NCBI GenBank assembly: GCA_036504855.1
Contig: DASXUL010000025.1
Span: 1 to 64,000, forward strand
Length of the DNA: 64,000 bases
Origin: DASXUL01 sp036504855
GTDB taxonomy: Bacteria > Armatimonadota > DTGP01 > JAKQQT01
Direction: 5' to 3'
Position numbers and translations under genes: made by a program. The first letter of the stretch is position 1, and every line of letters begins with the position of its first letter. Of the stretch, positions 17,901 to 26,212 are shown one piece after another. A model generated the notes under the pieces. The model saw nothing but the letters and a program-made list of their open reading frames with translations. It did not search any database and was not told the origin of the DNA.

Positions 17901-19289
17901 GGGCGTGTAAACGATGCTCTTGCCGCCCGCGGAGATCACGGCGGCGCCGTGGGCCGGCCGGGTGACAGATATAACCGTCAGCGGGTAGCCGTTCGGGTCG
18001 GAGTCGTTCGTCAACACGTTAATGGTGATTGGCGTATCGGCCGCGGTCACATTGGCGCCGCAGTCGTCCCTGGCCACTGGCGGCCCCGAGGGCTTCACTG
18101 TAACGCACACCTTGGCGGAAGCGGTGCAAATCGCCGGCGTGGTGCAGTTCTTGCCGGCGTTGAGGCTCAGCGTCTTGATTGTGGCTCCGCACTGACCATT
18201 GCTGATGGTGTAGCCGAAGTAGTCAGGTCCGCTGTAACCGCTGGCAGGCGTGTAGACCACGCTCTTGCCATCCGCCGAGATGACGGCTGTTCCATGGGTA
18301 GGCCGAGTAACGGCGATGACCGTCAGCGGATAACCATAAGGATCGGCGTCGTTCGCCAGCACGTCGATGGTGATCGACTTGCCGACGGAGGTCACGTTGT
18401 TGGAGCAGTCGTCGCGCGCCACCGGCGGGGCGACGGGCTTCGGCTTCACGGTAATACAGACGCTGGCGCTGTCTGTGCAACCCGTGGTCTGCGTTGTGCA
18501 GTTCTTGCCGGCCGCCACATTGAACACGGCGGCCTGGCCGGCGCTGGCGGTGGAAATGACGCCGCACTGGCCGTTGCTGATTGTATAGGTGAAACTGTCG
18601 CTGCCGGTGTAGTTGGTATCCGGCAGGTATACAACGCTCTGGCCATCCGGCGCGACGACGGCGGTTCCGTGTCTCGGATCGGACACGTCGATGACCGTCA
18701 GCGCGTGGCCGTCGGGATCGCTGTCATTGGCCAGTACATTGATCTGGATCGGAGTGTTGGCGTATGTAACATTGTTGGCGCAATCGTCACGGGCCACCGG
18801 GGGCTTGCCAGGAGACGAGAGCACATTGGGATACGCCCAGAACGTCTCGCCTGTGTTCAGGTTGATGACGTGGATGACGTAGCGGGCGCTGTTGGAAGAT
18901 CCGCCGGCGCGAAAGCGACCCATGTAGGGGTTGCCGCGATATCCGCTGGTCCCGGGAGGCGTCAGCATATTGCCCCACACGCCCGTGTTTGTGCGCCAAA
19001 CGGCAACGGCGCCGTTCGGCTGCGTGGCCCAACCGACGTTGTTAGCAGCGGGGTAAAGGCCGTAACGCGCGCCCGCTGGGGGGTAGATCGCCACCCAGAA
19101 GACGCCAAATCCTCGCTTCGTCGCGGTGACCGTAATATCGAGGGGGTTCGCCGGATCCCCGTTGGGCACGATTGCAGCGTACCCGGCCGCCGGCTGGATG
19201 GCCGGTGAGCCATAATCGGGGATGGCGAGTGCGCTCTTCGCAAGGCCAATTGCGACCATGAGTAATACGAAGAGACGGAAGGCTTTCAT
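14976..19289 (-). CDS. Giant secreted multidomain repeat protein
   Basis: 1437 residues. Signal peptide about 1-22. Residues about 23-165 are an unassigned N-terminal domain. Then come three cadherin-like Ig repeats, each starting 'PPVARDDC' and carrying 'INVL.NDSDP', plus a related 'PVPKAQCYDV' unit, up to about 612. Three 190-residue units follow, each a pair of CnaB/SdrD-B-like modules ('KLCGKVTCVD' and 'ISGLVYKDASG'). The last 250 residues start 'CNILIFGPDQAVYSN' and look like an alpha/beta domain. Many paired cysteines point to disulfides outside the cell. AAGGAGG precedes the ATG. Probably cell-surface or biofilm matrix protein; no LPXTG or PEP-CTERM tail seen. Confidence 0.88.
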   Translation of the reverse strand: MKAFRLFVLLMVAIGLAKSALAIPDYGSPAIQPAAGYAAIVPNGDPANPLDITVTATKRGFGVFWVAIYPPAGARYGLYPAANNVGWATQPNGAVAVWRTNTGVWGNMLTPPGTSGYRGNPYMGRFRAGGSSNSARYVIHVINLNTGETFWAYPNVLSSPGKPPVARDDCANNVTYANTPIQINVLANDSDPDGHALTVIDVSDPRHGTAVVAPDGQSVVYLPDTNYTGSDSFTYTISNGQCGVISTASAGQAAVFNVAAGKNCTTQTTGCTDSASVCITVKPKPVAPPVARDDCSNNVTSVGKSITIDVLANDADPYGYPLTVIAVTRPTHGTAVISADGKSVVYTPASGYSGPDYFGYTISNGQCGATIKTLSLNAGKNCTTPAICTASAKVCVTVKPSGPPVARDDCGANVTAADTPITINVLTNDSDPNGYPLTVISVTRPAHGAAVISAGGKSIVYTPASGYSGSDDFAYTISNGQCGPVGNALSLNAGKNCTTPTSCTATAKVCITVTPKNKPPVPKAQCYDVTVQAGSSVNVPISALEANFTDPDGGTVTFQAVGAPTCGTAVVSGRSVVYTPGTSCGSSASIPYTVTDNKGAAASADICITITPQPGKLCGKVTCVDDSSIAMAGVIVTLTAPGGAVTTTTTDSTGSYCFENLKPGNYTVSVPGTANGKAVSGTGSASVSLIPGGSPTQDFTYSGGSISGLVYKDASGNCTHDANAVNLQGVTITLTRPDGSTVTTLTKGDGSYSFSGCDIVDGSYTIAAPGTILTYTLNSAASLAITLTPGGSSPNNNFCYKDKPGKLCGKVTCVDDSSIAMAGVIVTLTAPGGAVTTTTTDSTGSYCFENLKPGNYTVSVPGTANGKAVSGTGSASVTIVAEGSATQDFTYVGGSISGFVFKDTSGDCSHDNSPINLQGVTITLTKPDTSTVTTITNQDGFYSFSGCDIVDGKYTVTAPNFVLTYALNSAASLAITLTPGGSSPNNNFCYKDKPGKLCGKVTCVDTGSTAMAGVIVTLTAPGGAVTTTTTGDDGSYCFENLKPGAYTVSVPGSSNGKAVTGTGSAGVTIVAEGSATQDFTYVGGAISGLVYKDASGNCTHDANAVNLQGITITLTKPDGSTVTTLTKGDGSYSFSGCDIVDGSYTIAAPGTILTYTLNSAASLAITLTPGGSSPNNNFCYKDKADCNILIFGPDQAVYSNLMNALTGAGVPDSSITWVNTPISVDNPNPLTKALMAKQYCTIYFDAEFIGPDRMEWGGLTALDQQTLKQALLSGTGLVYGEPYNFTTDIAHPENGPYPKGQMPDVLPILCYFMNDGGLSYTALDQTSPLTTGVTDPFNASTGGQNNIINMDYWPAPVAYDSLKVVGISTTTTGWLSKTVGPTIWTLNYGGPNGGRVAIIGTDPYFPHVNNPTADNPNANDILRLYVNAVKYTAHLIP
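15741..17450 (-). repeat. Three 570-bp in-frame tandem repeats
   Basis: The word CTTGTCCTTGTAGCAGAAG starts at 15741, 16311 and 16881, an exact 570-bp period (190 codons). Units end at 16310, 16880 and 17450. Many blocks are identical between units while others carry silent and missense changes, so copies have been exchanged or recently duplicated. Confidence 0.92.
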
Positions 19290-19522
19290 CGATTGTCCTC
19301 CTTAATAAAGAGCCGTGAGCAGGACGGCGTGCATCAGAAGCGCCGTGTGACGCCTCAAACTGCGGTGCTTCGCCACCTCAACAAAGGTCCTAAGGACCCG
19401 TCGATCGCTCTCAGGAACCCCCTCGGAACGCGATTCGGTTGGTGGAATGCTTGCCTGCCAGCACCATGTAGCAAACAAGCGCAAGGATCGTGCCATCTCG
19501 GTGGCGCCGCTCCCGGAGCACG
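19290..19522. other. Leader region of giant repeat protein gene
   Basis: About 230 bases with no supported gene. It holds AAGGAGG just before the minus-strand start and a sigma-54-like site at 19481-19495. Short open frames here have no ribosome-binding site and unlike codon use. Confidence 0.5.
19481..19495 (-). promoter_or_regulatory. Sigma-54-like -24/-12 promoter
   Basis: Minus strand TGGCACGATCCTTGC matches the TGGCAC-N5-TTGC consensus exactly. It lies about 190 bases upstream of the giant protein start. Not supported by an adjacent enhancer-binding regulator. Confidence 0.4.
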
Positions 19523-19560
19523 CAAAAAGAGGACGGGCATCCACTAGAGATGCCCGTCCT
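19523..19560 (-). terminator. Terminator of SpoIIE-type phosphatase gene
   Basis: On the minus strand GGACGGGCATC and GATGCCCGTCC form an 11-bp stem followed by TCTTTTTG. It lies 32 bases after the phosphatase stop. Confidence 0.9.
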
Positions 19561-19591
19561 CAAACGCTCCAGAATCCGCCCCGCCGATGGC

Positions 19592-20761
19592 CTACGGGGC
19601 GCCCGGCATGCGCCAGCGCGTTTTGCCGCCGTCCTCCAACACCTTGATGACGACGAGACTCATATCGTCCGTAGGCCCGCCGGAGAATTCCTGCGCGGCG
19701 GCGATCACCGCATCGATAATGCCCTCGGCGTGCAACTCGCGACTATCGGCGACAACGCGCTTTACGCGCTCCACGCCAAATATCTCCTTGCCGCGCCGGG
19801 CCTCAGTGATTCCGTCGCTGCACGTGAACACAACATCGCCAGTGTCGAGGTGCAGGCGGCGCTCGCCGTACCGGCTCTCGGCCAGGCCCAGCACAGGTCC
19901 AGTCGGTTCGATATCCAGGCACAATTCGCCGCGCTGGATGAAGGCGGGGCTGTGCCCCGCGTTCACAATGTTGATGTCTCCGCTCTCCGGATGCAGCCAA
20001 CCGTACACCATGGTCACAAGGATGTCGCTGGGCGTCTCTTTCACCAGAACGTGATTCGTCTTCTGAATCACGGATGCGGCGGTCTTCGCGCCCTGATAGT
20101 ATCCGCCCGAGATGAATTTCACCGCGGCCACCAAGGTTGCGCTGGCAATTCCGTGCCCGGCGATATCCGCCAGTTTCCAGGTGACAATGCCATCCTCGGC
20201 GTAGTACTTTACGCTCCAGTAGTCGCCGCCGACTTCGGCGGCTGGAACGAGACGTCCGGCGAACTCGTAACCATCTATCTGGGGGATTCTGCGCGGCAAT
20301 AGGTACTGCTGGATATACTTTGCGAGTCGCAGTTCCTTCGCGATATTCTCGGCGGCCTGTGTACGAATCGTGCGCTTCAGGTTATCCACGTGGGCCTGCC
20401 AAAACGCGTCGCTAAGGCTGTCGAAAAACGCCAGCAACCGGCTCGGATGCGTGCCTGGCGCGTCCGGATCGTTGAAGATCGCCTCGGCCAGGGCATCCCG
20501 GAAAACCGCAACGACCGTCTTCTGCCCCATGTCCTCCAGGGCCTTGTGCGCGATGGAGTACGCGATGGTCCCAGCCTCGTCGCGAAGCGAGTCCGACCCC
20601 GTCAGAACGTACTGCCGGCACAACCCAATCACGCTGCCGACGCTGGTCTGCAGCGCGGAGTCTATGCGCGGCACGCGCGGCATCGCCTCCACGGCGGTGA
20701 GCCAACGCTCTACCGCGTGATCCTGTGTTCCGCTCTCCCGAATTTGTGCCCCGATCGCCAT
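19592..20761 (-). CDS. SpoIIE/RsbU-type PP2C serine phosphatase
   Basis: 389 residues. Residues about 1-150 are a helical N-terminal region without a recognised sensor. The phosphatase domain (about 165-375) shows 'QYLLPRRIPQIDGYEF', 'AEVGGDYW', 'LADIAGHGIAS', 'FTCSDGITEAR' and 'GGPTDDMSLVVI', which supply the acidic metal ligands. The family dephosphorylates anti-sigma antagonist proteins with a STAS domain; one such protein lies far away at 51657-52028, but a link is only a guess. GGGAGG precedes the ATG and a strong terminator follows. Confidence 0.92.
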   Translation of the reverse strand: MAIGAQIRESGTQDHAVERWLTAVEAMPRVPRIDSALQTSVGSVIGLCRQYVLTGSDSLRDEAGTIAYSIAHKALEDMGQKTVVAVFRDALAEAIFNDPDAPGTHPSRLLAFFDSLSDAFWQAHVDNLKRTIRTQAAENIAKELRLAKYIQQYLLPRRIPQIDGYEFAGRLVPAAEVGGDYWSVKYYAEDGIVTWKLADIAGHGIASATLVAAVKFISGGYYQGAKTAASVIQKTNHVLVKETPSDILVTMVYGWLHPESGDINIVNAGHSPAFIQRGELCLDIEPTGPVLGLAESRYGERRLHLDTGDVVFTCSDGITEARRGKEIFGVERVKRVVADSRELHAEGIIDAVIAAAQEFSGGPTDDMSLVVIKVLEDGGKTRWRMPGAP

Positions 20762-20793
20762 ACCCCTCCCTTCGATACCGCAGCAATATCAGT

Positions 20794-21684
20794 TTAGCTC
20801 GAACGGGCCGCGCTTTGCTCGCCCAACGCTGTAGGCGCGGCGCCTATCCACTCACGCGCCCCGGCATCCGCCAGCAGAGCAAGACACTCGCGGCTGGCAA
20901 ACACCGTCTGCCCGCGCCCCAGCGCGTCCAGACAGAGATGATGCATCCAACCGCCCTCGCGCACCCCTATGGCGATGATTACATCGGCCAGAGCGGCCAC
21001 TATCGCGTCCCGAATCCTGTTGTTCCGCCCGATAAACGGGTCGCGCAATCGGAAGGGCGAGACCGCCAGCGACCGCTCGGCCTCGAACCCGTAGCCCCAG
21101 ATCCGCGCCGCCGGCACCGGGTCGCGCCGGAGGTCATCATCGAATGCCGCGAGCAGCCCGCGGTCGAGAACCATCACCGCGCCGGCCGCCGATCGCTTCG
21201 CCGCCAGAAGCCCCCACTGGTAGACGCCGCGGTTGTGACCTGCAACCGGAACCCACCCGGCCTCGACAGCGCTCTTCCAGGCCGACTTCTGCGTTTCACC
21301 CAGCGCCGATTCCGCGCCGCGCGAGGAAAGCACAGTATATTTACCTTTAGTTACTATATCGTCGCAACCAAACACGCTCAAGATGGGGGGCGCATCGGGC
21401 AAACGCCGCAGCGATGCCGGATAGGCGGCGTCGAAACACGTCACGAGCCGGATGGGGAGGGCGCCCCCACGCAGGCCAGCGCCGGCATCGTCCGGAGACA
21501 AGGACGCAAGCGTTGAGCAGACCCCGATCGGGAGTTCAAGCGCTGCCCGGTACCAGGACGGCGGCCGACCGAAGAAAGCCGCCGGCGGGGGTCCTGAGCA
21601 GTAGCGCAGAACCTGGCGGAGCGCCGCAGGCCCCACGCCCCGACACTCCATCAGCCGCAAGAGCCGCAACTGGCACTCGTCCAT
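20794..21684 (-). CDS. Divergent DprA/Smf-like protein
   Basis: 296 residues. A short helix-hairpin-helix-like start ('RLLRLMECRGVGPAALRQVL') is followed by 'YPASLRRLPDAPPILSVFG' and a Rossmann-like domain. The usual 'GSR..S..G', 'SG.ARGID' and 'RNR.IAGLS' motifs are changed to 'SSRGAESALG', 'AGHNRGVYQWG' and 'RNNRIRDAIVAA', and no C-terminal winged helix is present. DprA loads RecA on incoming single-stranded DNA; this copy may have another job. The ATG is 6 bases from the parB stop, so the two are coupled. Confidence 0.7.
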   Translation of the reverse strand: MDECQLRLLRLMECRGVGPAALRQVLRYCSGPPPAAFFGRPPSWYRAALELPIGVCSTLASLSPDDAGAGLRGGALPIRLVTCFDAAYPASLRRLPDAPPILSVFGCDDIVTKGKYTVLSSRGAESALGETQKSAWKSAVEAGWVPVAGHNRGVYQWGLLAAKRSAAGAVMVLDRGLLAAFDDDLRRDPVPAARIWGYGFEAERSLAVSPFRLRDPFIGRNNRIRDAIVAALADVIIAIGVREGGWMHHLCLDALGRGQTVFASRECLALLADAGAREWIGAAPTALGEQSAARSS

Positions 21685-21690
21685 GGCAGT

Positions 21691-22581
21691 TTACATCAGG
21701 CCCAACAGGTTGAGGATCCTCTCCAGGTCTTCCGCACTATAGTAGTCGACGCCGATAGTCCCGGCCGATGCGGATCCGCGGATTCGCACACGGGTGCCGA
21801 GCAAGAGGCGCAACCGATCCTCCAACGCCGCAAGGTGCGGGTCGCGCGGGGCGGCCCCATCCTCCTCGCCGTCGCGTTCCTTGGTTCGACGCCCGGGTGT
21901 TTCACGTGAAGCATCCGCGTCCTGACGCTCGCGCCGCTTCGGGCGCTCGGCGTCCTCCGGGTCCGTCCCATAGGCCAGATGCTCGGCGTCTCGCACCGAC
22001 AGGTCATTCTGCACGATTCGGTTGAACACCCGCAACTGCCAGTCCGGGTCCTGAATGCTGAGGAGGCTCCGGGCGTGGCCCTCGGTGATGTCGCCGCACG
22101 ACAGAGCGGCGCGGATCGCCGGAGGCAGTTTTAGCAGGCGCAGCGTGTTCGAGATGGCGGACCGGCTCTTCCCCACGCGCAACGCGACCTGCTCCTGCGT
22201 CAGGTGGAATTCGTCAATGAGACGCCGATACGCTTCGGCCGCCTCCAGAGGGCCGATGTCCTCCCGCTGCACGTTCTCAACGATGGCAACCTCGAGCACC
22301 GTCCGATCGTCGAAATCCCGCACGACCGCGGGAATCGCCGCGAGGCCAACCCGCTTCGACGCTTGGAACCGGCGTTCACCGCTGACCAATTGGTAACCAG
22401 ACCCATGTCGGCGCACGATGATCGGCTGCAGCACGCCATGTTCCGTGACGGAGGCAACGAGTTCCTGCAGCGCCACCTGGTTGAACTGGCGCCGAGGCTG
22501 GTACGGGTTGGTCTCGATCTGATCGAGAGGGATCAGAACGTATGACTGCCGGCTAGGACCGGTTGTGATGGTGTCGTCCAC
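21691..22581 (-). CDS. parB: Chromosome partition protein ParB
   Basis: 296 residues. The CTPase/partition domain has 'NPYQPRRQF', 'GERRFQAS' and 'ENVQREDIGPLEAAEAY'. The helix-turn-helix is 'LTQEQVALRVGKSRSAIS', which binds parS. A charged linker (about 208-255) leads to the C-terminal dimer domain. Start is GTG at 22581 with GGAG nearby. The gene contains a parS-like site within the linker codons, as in Bacillus spo0J. parA is not beside it: only 140 non-coding bases separate it from rsmG. Confidence 0.95.
   Translation of the reverse strand: MDDTITTGPSRQSYVLIPLDQIETNPYQPRRQFNQVALQELVASVTEHGVLQPIIVRRHGSGYQLVSGERRFQASKRVGLAAIPAVVRDFDDRTVLEVAIVENVQREDIGPLEAAEAYRRLIDEFHLTQEQVALRVGKSRSAISNTLRLLKLPPAIRAALSCGDITEGHARSLLSIQDPDWQLRVFNRIVQNDLSVRDAEHLAYGTDPEDAERPKRRERQDADASRETPGRRTKERDGEEDGAAPRDPHLAALEDRLRLLLGTRVRIRGSASAGTIGVDYYSAEDLERILNLLGLM
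21898..21913. promoter_or_regulatory. parS-like site inside parB
   Basis: TGTTTCACGTGAAGCA differs at one base from the common bacterial parS TGTTTCACGTGAAACA. It would nucleate ParB spreading and, by analogy, marks an origin-proximal region. Confidence 0.85.
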
Positions 22582-22721
22582 GATTCTCCGTCCATTTCAG
22601 CGCGCCGCGCCGTATGGCCATTCCTGGGCCAGCAATGCCCATGTCCCGCCTGTACGCCCAGAGAGTCCAGACAGCCGCTTGAACGCGCTGTACGGGCATT
22701 TGTGGGGCACGTTTTCCGCGC
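22582..22721. other. Gap where parA is expected
   Basis: 140 bases between rsmG and parB. No open frame with a P-loop is present. In many bacteria this slot holds parA (soj). I see nothing else in it. Confidence 0.6.
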
Positions 22722-23474
22722 TCAGAGCGGCGATCTCTTGATGTCGCGATAGATGCGAGGGTAAGCGGCCGGAGTCGGCCGCTCCTTCGTGATGACGGCA
22801 ATTGCCCGATCGCCGCCATCGAAGGGTAGCCGAAACGGCGTCGTCTGGACCACATGGCCGCCAAGCTTCGAGATGGCGCCGTCGGCCAGCCGCAACTCGT
22901 CGGTCAGTTGAGGCCCTTTCATCGCAAGAACGGCGCCGCCCACCGCTGCATAGGGGAGGCAGAACTCGGCGAGGATCCGCATCGCCGCCACCGCCCGCGC
23001 CACAACCACATCGAACGCCTCGCGGTACGCGCTATCGTGCGCCAGATGCTCCGCGCGCCCGCTAACGACCTCAACATCCGTCCAGCCCATCTCCCGAACA
23101 ACATAATCGACAAACGCCAGCTTCTTTTGCGTGCTATCCATGAGTACGAGGCGCAGGTCGGGGCGCATCACCTTCAGAACGAGCCCGGGAAAGCCGGCTC
23201 CGGTGCCAATGTCCAGTACGCGCCCCCCGTGAGGGATCGCGTACGCCTGTAGACACGTCATGGAGTCAAGGATATGCTTCACCGCAATGTCGCGAGGCTC
23301 GCGGACTGCTGTGAGGTTCATCCTCTGGTTCCAGTCGAGTAGCCAAACGCTCAATCGCCAGAAGGCATCGACCTGCGCAGCCGACGGCGGTTGCACCAGG
23401 CCCACCGCGCCCTGGATCAATGCGGATCTGAATGCGCCGTCGGCCTCGACGGCTATGGTCGGAGGAAGGTTCAA
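22722..23474 (-). CDS. rsmG: 16S rRNA m7G527 methyltransferase
   Basis: 250 residues. RsmG (GidB) methylates N7 of G527 in 16S rRNA using S-adenosylmethionine. Visible motifs are 'WNQRMNLTAVREPRDIAVKH', 'RVLDIGTGAGFPGLVLK', 'LMDSTQKKLAFVDYV' and 'VVARAVAAMRILAEF'. The start is uncertain: the longest frame opens with TTG at 23474, only 2 bases from the start of the divergent gene; GTG codons some 20 residues in are alternatives. It lies upstream of parB, a normal origin-proximal neighbour. Confidence 0.93.
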   Translation of the reverse strand: MNLPPTIAVEADGAFRSALIQGAVGLVQPPSAAQVDAFWRLSVWLLDWNQRMNLTAVREPRDIAVKHILDSMTCLQAYAIPHGGRVLDIGTGAGFPGLVLKVMRPDLRLVLMDSTQKKLAFVDYVVREMGWTDVEVVSGRAEHLAHDSAYREAFDVVVARAVAAMRILAEFCLPYAAVGGAVLAMKGPQLTDELRLADGAISKLGGHVVQTTPFRLPFDGGDRAIAVITKERPTPAAYPRIYRDIKRSPL

Positions 23475-23476
23475 CG

Positions 23477-24451
23477 ATGAAAGCCCCTGTCTATGTGATA
23501 TGCGCTCTATGTCTCACGCCGCGAACTTCCGCGGCGCCCTCGCAAGCGCAACTCCTGCAACGCGTTCAAGATTCTATGAGGGCGCTGGGCGGGCGTTTCC
23601 ACGATATGGATACGCTGGCCAACCTGATCGTAACGCCACCTAAGGGGAGCGGCGACGAAGCCCATCGCCAACGCCTGACGATCACCGCGCACCTCTACCT
23701 GAAGATGCCGGACAACGTGAAGTTCCAGGTCCTGAACAGCAACTTCCCGCTCATCAACCGATGGATCTTCCTCCAGGTTGGCAACCGGTTTGAAGCCTAT
23801 GACCCCGTATCCGATCGGCGCGTTGCCACGGACTTTCGCCGCCTGACAGGCCGCGACCCCGGTCGACTCGATACCAAGATGGCCACCCTCGGCCTGCTGT
23901 TCGATCCGTCTCGTTACAAGTTCCAGTGGCTCGGGAGATCGACGGCAGATGGAACGCCGGTATACCACATCCGAATGCGCCTTCCGAAACCGGAGCAACT
24001 CAACCCATTTACCACGATCGCGTACACCGACATGTTCGTAGATACGGTCCACTACGCGCCCGTTCGCAGCGCCTCATACGATGCCGCGAATCAGCTAGCG
24101 ACCACCGGCGAGTTCCGCGAGCCCAAGCAGACGCCCGTGGGTTGGGCTCCAACGCGCATCACCATCACCGACCATGCCTACGAGCGCCTGAGAGCGCGGC
24201 GGAAGCACGATATCGCGGCGCTGAAGAATAAAGCTTCGGGCGCTACGAACGGCGCCCTGTTCACAGAAACCGGCGCCGCCGATCCCCACGCCTACCGAAA
24301 TGGCACGCTAGACCTTTGGATCGGCGCCGCGAACGGCATCTTGTTCCCATCGCGAATGCGCGCTACCACTCCGGATGGCGCCACGTCGACATGGACTTTC
24401 TCGAACACCAAAGTAAACGTTGGGCTCGGAAAGAGCGCCTTTCGGCTCTAG
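23477..24451 (+). CDS. Secreted LolA/LolB-like protein
   Basis: 324 residues from the ATG at 23477, which has GGAGGAAGG at 23461-23469. Residues 1-19 look like a signal peptide ('YVICALCLTPRTSAAPSQ'). The body alternates short strands, for example 'HLYLKMPDNVKFQVL', 'VGNRFEAYDPVSDRRVA' and 'TPVYHIRMRLPKP', as in the lipoprotein-carrier LolA/RseB fold. The fold assignment is by feel. Its ribosome-binding site lies inside the putative first codons of divergent rsmG. It converges on the ABC exporter. Confidence 0.6.
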   Translation: MKAPVYVICALCLTPRTSAAPSQAQLLQRVQDSMRALGGRFHDMDTLANLIVTPPKGSGDEAHRQRLTITAHLYLKMPDNVKFQVLNSNFPLINRWIFLQVGNRFEAYDPVSDRRVATDFRRLTGRDPGRLDTKMATLGLLFDPSRYKFQWLGRSTADGTPVYHIRMRLPKPEQLNPFTTIAYTDMFVDTVHYAPVRSASYDAANQLATTGEFREPKQTPVGWAPTRITITDHAYERLRARRKHDIAALKNKASGATNGALFTETGAADPHAYRNGTLDLWIGAANGILFPSRMRATTPDGATSTWTFSNTKVNVGLGKSAFRL

Positions 24452-24457
24452 CCTTCG

Positions 24458-25249
24458 CTATAGCTCCCGTCGCGAGAATGCCAGCGTACCAAGCGCCAGC
24501 ACCGCTACGCTATACGCCATAACACACAGCGCCGCTTCAAGCTGCGTGTGCCCGCTTACCTCATAGAACGGCCGGTCTGTGTTCAGCCAGTTCACCCGCG
24601 GCGTTACGAGGCGCCCAATGTGATAGACGCCTGCCCCCAGGGCGCGAGCCCAATGGGGCAGGCGCGGGGTCTGGGCCACCTGCAGTCCGAACCCATACAC
24701 AGACGACAGGAAGTAAAGGCCCAACGAAACCATAGCCGCCACGGCCATCGGTAGAACAAGCGTCAGAGCCAGCGCCAGCGCAATCAGCGCCGAATAGCTG
24801 ATGAAGAACGTCGCCAGGTTCTTCATCAGAGCCACGGTTAACGTGGGATCTTCGCGGCCCAGCATCAGCGCCACAATCGCCGCGATGGCTATCACGTTCG
24901 CCGCAAGCAACGCGCAGCACCCGACGTACTTGCCGAGCACGTATTCCCACCGGTCGAGCGGCTTGGCGAACAACGTGTACGTCGTGCGCCGTTCCAGCTC
25001 GGGCGGGATGGCCGTCACCGAGATGAAGATCGCCATCACCCAGATGAAGGTCGCCACCAGCCGCAGGAGCCCCTGAACAGCGAACGCCAGCCCCATCTCG
25101 CTTGACTCGTTGGCTTGCATCGCCCTGGCGACAAGCCCGAGCGCCAATGTCATCAGGATGCTGCATACCATCATCCCGATCGCGACCTTCTTGCGGGCCG
25201 ACTCCTTCATCGTCAGGCCCGCCACCGCCATTACGCGCTCCAGGGCCAT
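24458..25249 (-). CDS. ABC-2 type transporter permease
   Basis: 263 residues with about six membrane segments ('KVAIGMMVCSILMTLALGLVA', split near residues 20-40, and 'LATFFISYSALIALALALTL'). It contains 'ELERRTTYTLFAKPLDRWEY', typical of ABC-2 permeases of the NosY/multidrug exporter type. ATG overlaps the TGA of the ATPase gene (ATGA), so the two form one exporter. The substrate cannot be told from sequence. Confidence 0.88.
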   Translation of the reverse strand: MALERVMAVAGLTMKESARKKVAIGMMVCSILMTLALGLVARAMQANESSEMGLAFAVQGLLRLVATFIWVMAIFISVTAIPPELERRTTYTLFAKPLDRWEYVLGKYVGCCALLAANVIAIAAIVALMLGREDPTLTVALMKNLATFFISYSALIALALALTLVLPMAVAAMVSLGLYFLSSVYGFGLQVAQTPRLPHWARALGAGVYHIGRLVTPRVNWLNTDRPFYEVSGHTQLEAALCVMAYSVAVLALGTLAFSRREL

Positions 25250-26169
25250 CAGTGCCCCCTCTCGATCCGCACGAACAAATCCTCGAGCGTCTCTCGCTGC
25301 GGGTTCACGGAGACAACCTCCACGTCGGCATCCAGCGCCGCGCGCAATACGGAAGGGACTTCGTCGTCGCGCTCGACGATGAGACGGGCCATTCCGGCCT
25401 CCAGGTCCTCCTTGTCACAACGCAAGGCCGTCAACCCCGCCGGGAGTCCAACCCCATTCGACCGCAACACGACTTCGACTCCGCCGCGCGACACCAGCTC
25501 ATCCACTGTGCCCAACCGCATCAGTTTGCCGCGGCGTAGGATCGCCACGCGGTCGCAGATCAGCTCCACCTCCGAAAGCAGGTGGGAGTTCAAGAAGACC
25601 GTTTTTCCCTTCTCCTTCAGATCCAGGATGATGTCGCGGATTTCGCGGCGACCCAGGGGATCGAGGCCGGACGTCGGCTCATCCAACAAGAGGATGTCGG
25701 GCTCGTTCAGCAACGCCTGGGCCAACCCCACGCGCTGCGTCATGCCCTTCGAGAACGTTCGCAACACGGAGTCCCGGCGGCCCGCGATACCCACCAGCTC
25801 CAACACGTGGTCGATTCGCTGACGGCGGGCGGCGCCGTTCAGCCCGAAGATCCGAGCGTAGAAGGTCAGCAATTCCACAGGGGTGAGGAAGTCTGGAAAG
25901 TAGGGCGCTTCGGGCAGGTATCCGATGCGATGGCGGATACGGCCGCCCGGCCGCTCGCCCATGAGGCGGGCCGTGCCGTGCGTGGGGCGCGCCAGACGGA
26001 GCAGGATCTTCACGGTGGTGGTCTTCCCGGCGCCGTTCGACCCCAGATAGCCGAAAACCTCGCCTGGCGCGACACTGAGGCTCACGTCGTCCAGCGCGGT
26101 GGTGCGCTTGCCTCCGGCGAGACTCCGGTACACCTTCGTCAAGTGGTCGAGTTCAATGGCGGACTGCAT
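25249..26169 (-). CDS. ABC exporter ATP-binding protein
   Basis: 306 residues. Walker A 'GSNGAGKTTTVKIL' near residue 40, signature 'FSKGMTQRVGLAQALLNEP', Walker B 'ILLLDEPTSGLDP', and switch 'FLNSHLLSEVELICD'. A C-terminal region of about 80 residues follows, as in DrrA/CcmA-type ATPases. It is coupled to the permease at 24458-25249. A parS-like site lies 43 bases upstream of its start. Confidence 0.94.
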   Translation of the reverse strand: MQSAIELDHLTKVYRSLAGGKRTTALDDVSLSVAPGEVFGYLGSNGAGKTTTVKILLRLARPTHGTARLMGERPGGRIRHRIGYLPEAPYFPDFLTPVELLTFYARIFGLNGAARRQRIDHVLELVGIAGRRDSVLRTFSKGMTQRVGLAQALLNEPDILLLDEPTSGLDPLGRREIRDIILDLKEKGKTVFLNSHLLSEVELICDRVAILRRGKLMRLGTVDELVSRGGVEVVLRSNGVGLPAGLTALRCDKEDLEAGMARLIVERDDEVPSVLRAALDADVEVVSVNPQRETLEDLFVRIERGH

Positions 26170-26212
26170 ACCTTCAGTTTAGCAGACCAGGACGAGGGGC
26201 CAGCATTGGGGA

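Noticed and set aside
14988..19208. Very long open frame (1406 codons) on the plus strand opposite the giant protein
   Set aside because: It mirrors the minus-strand gene, lacks a ribosome-binding site and shows no family; GC-rich codon bias keeps it open.
19302..19544. 80-codon frame in the leader of the giant gene
   Set aside because: It has no ribosome-binding site and covers the sigma-54-like site and the phosphatase terminator.
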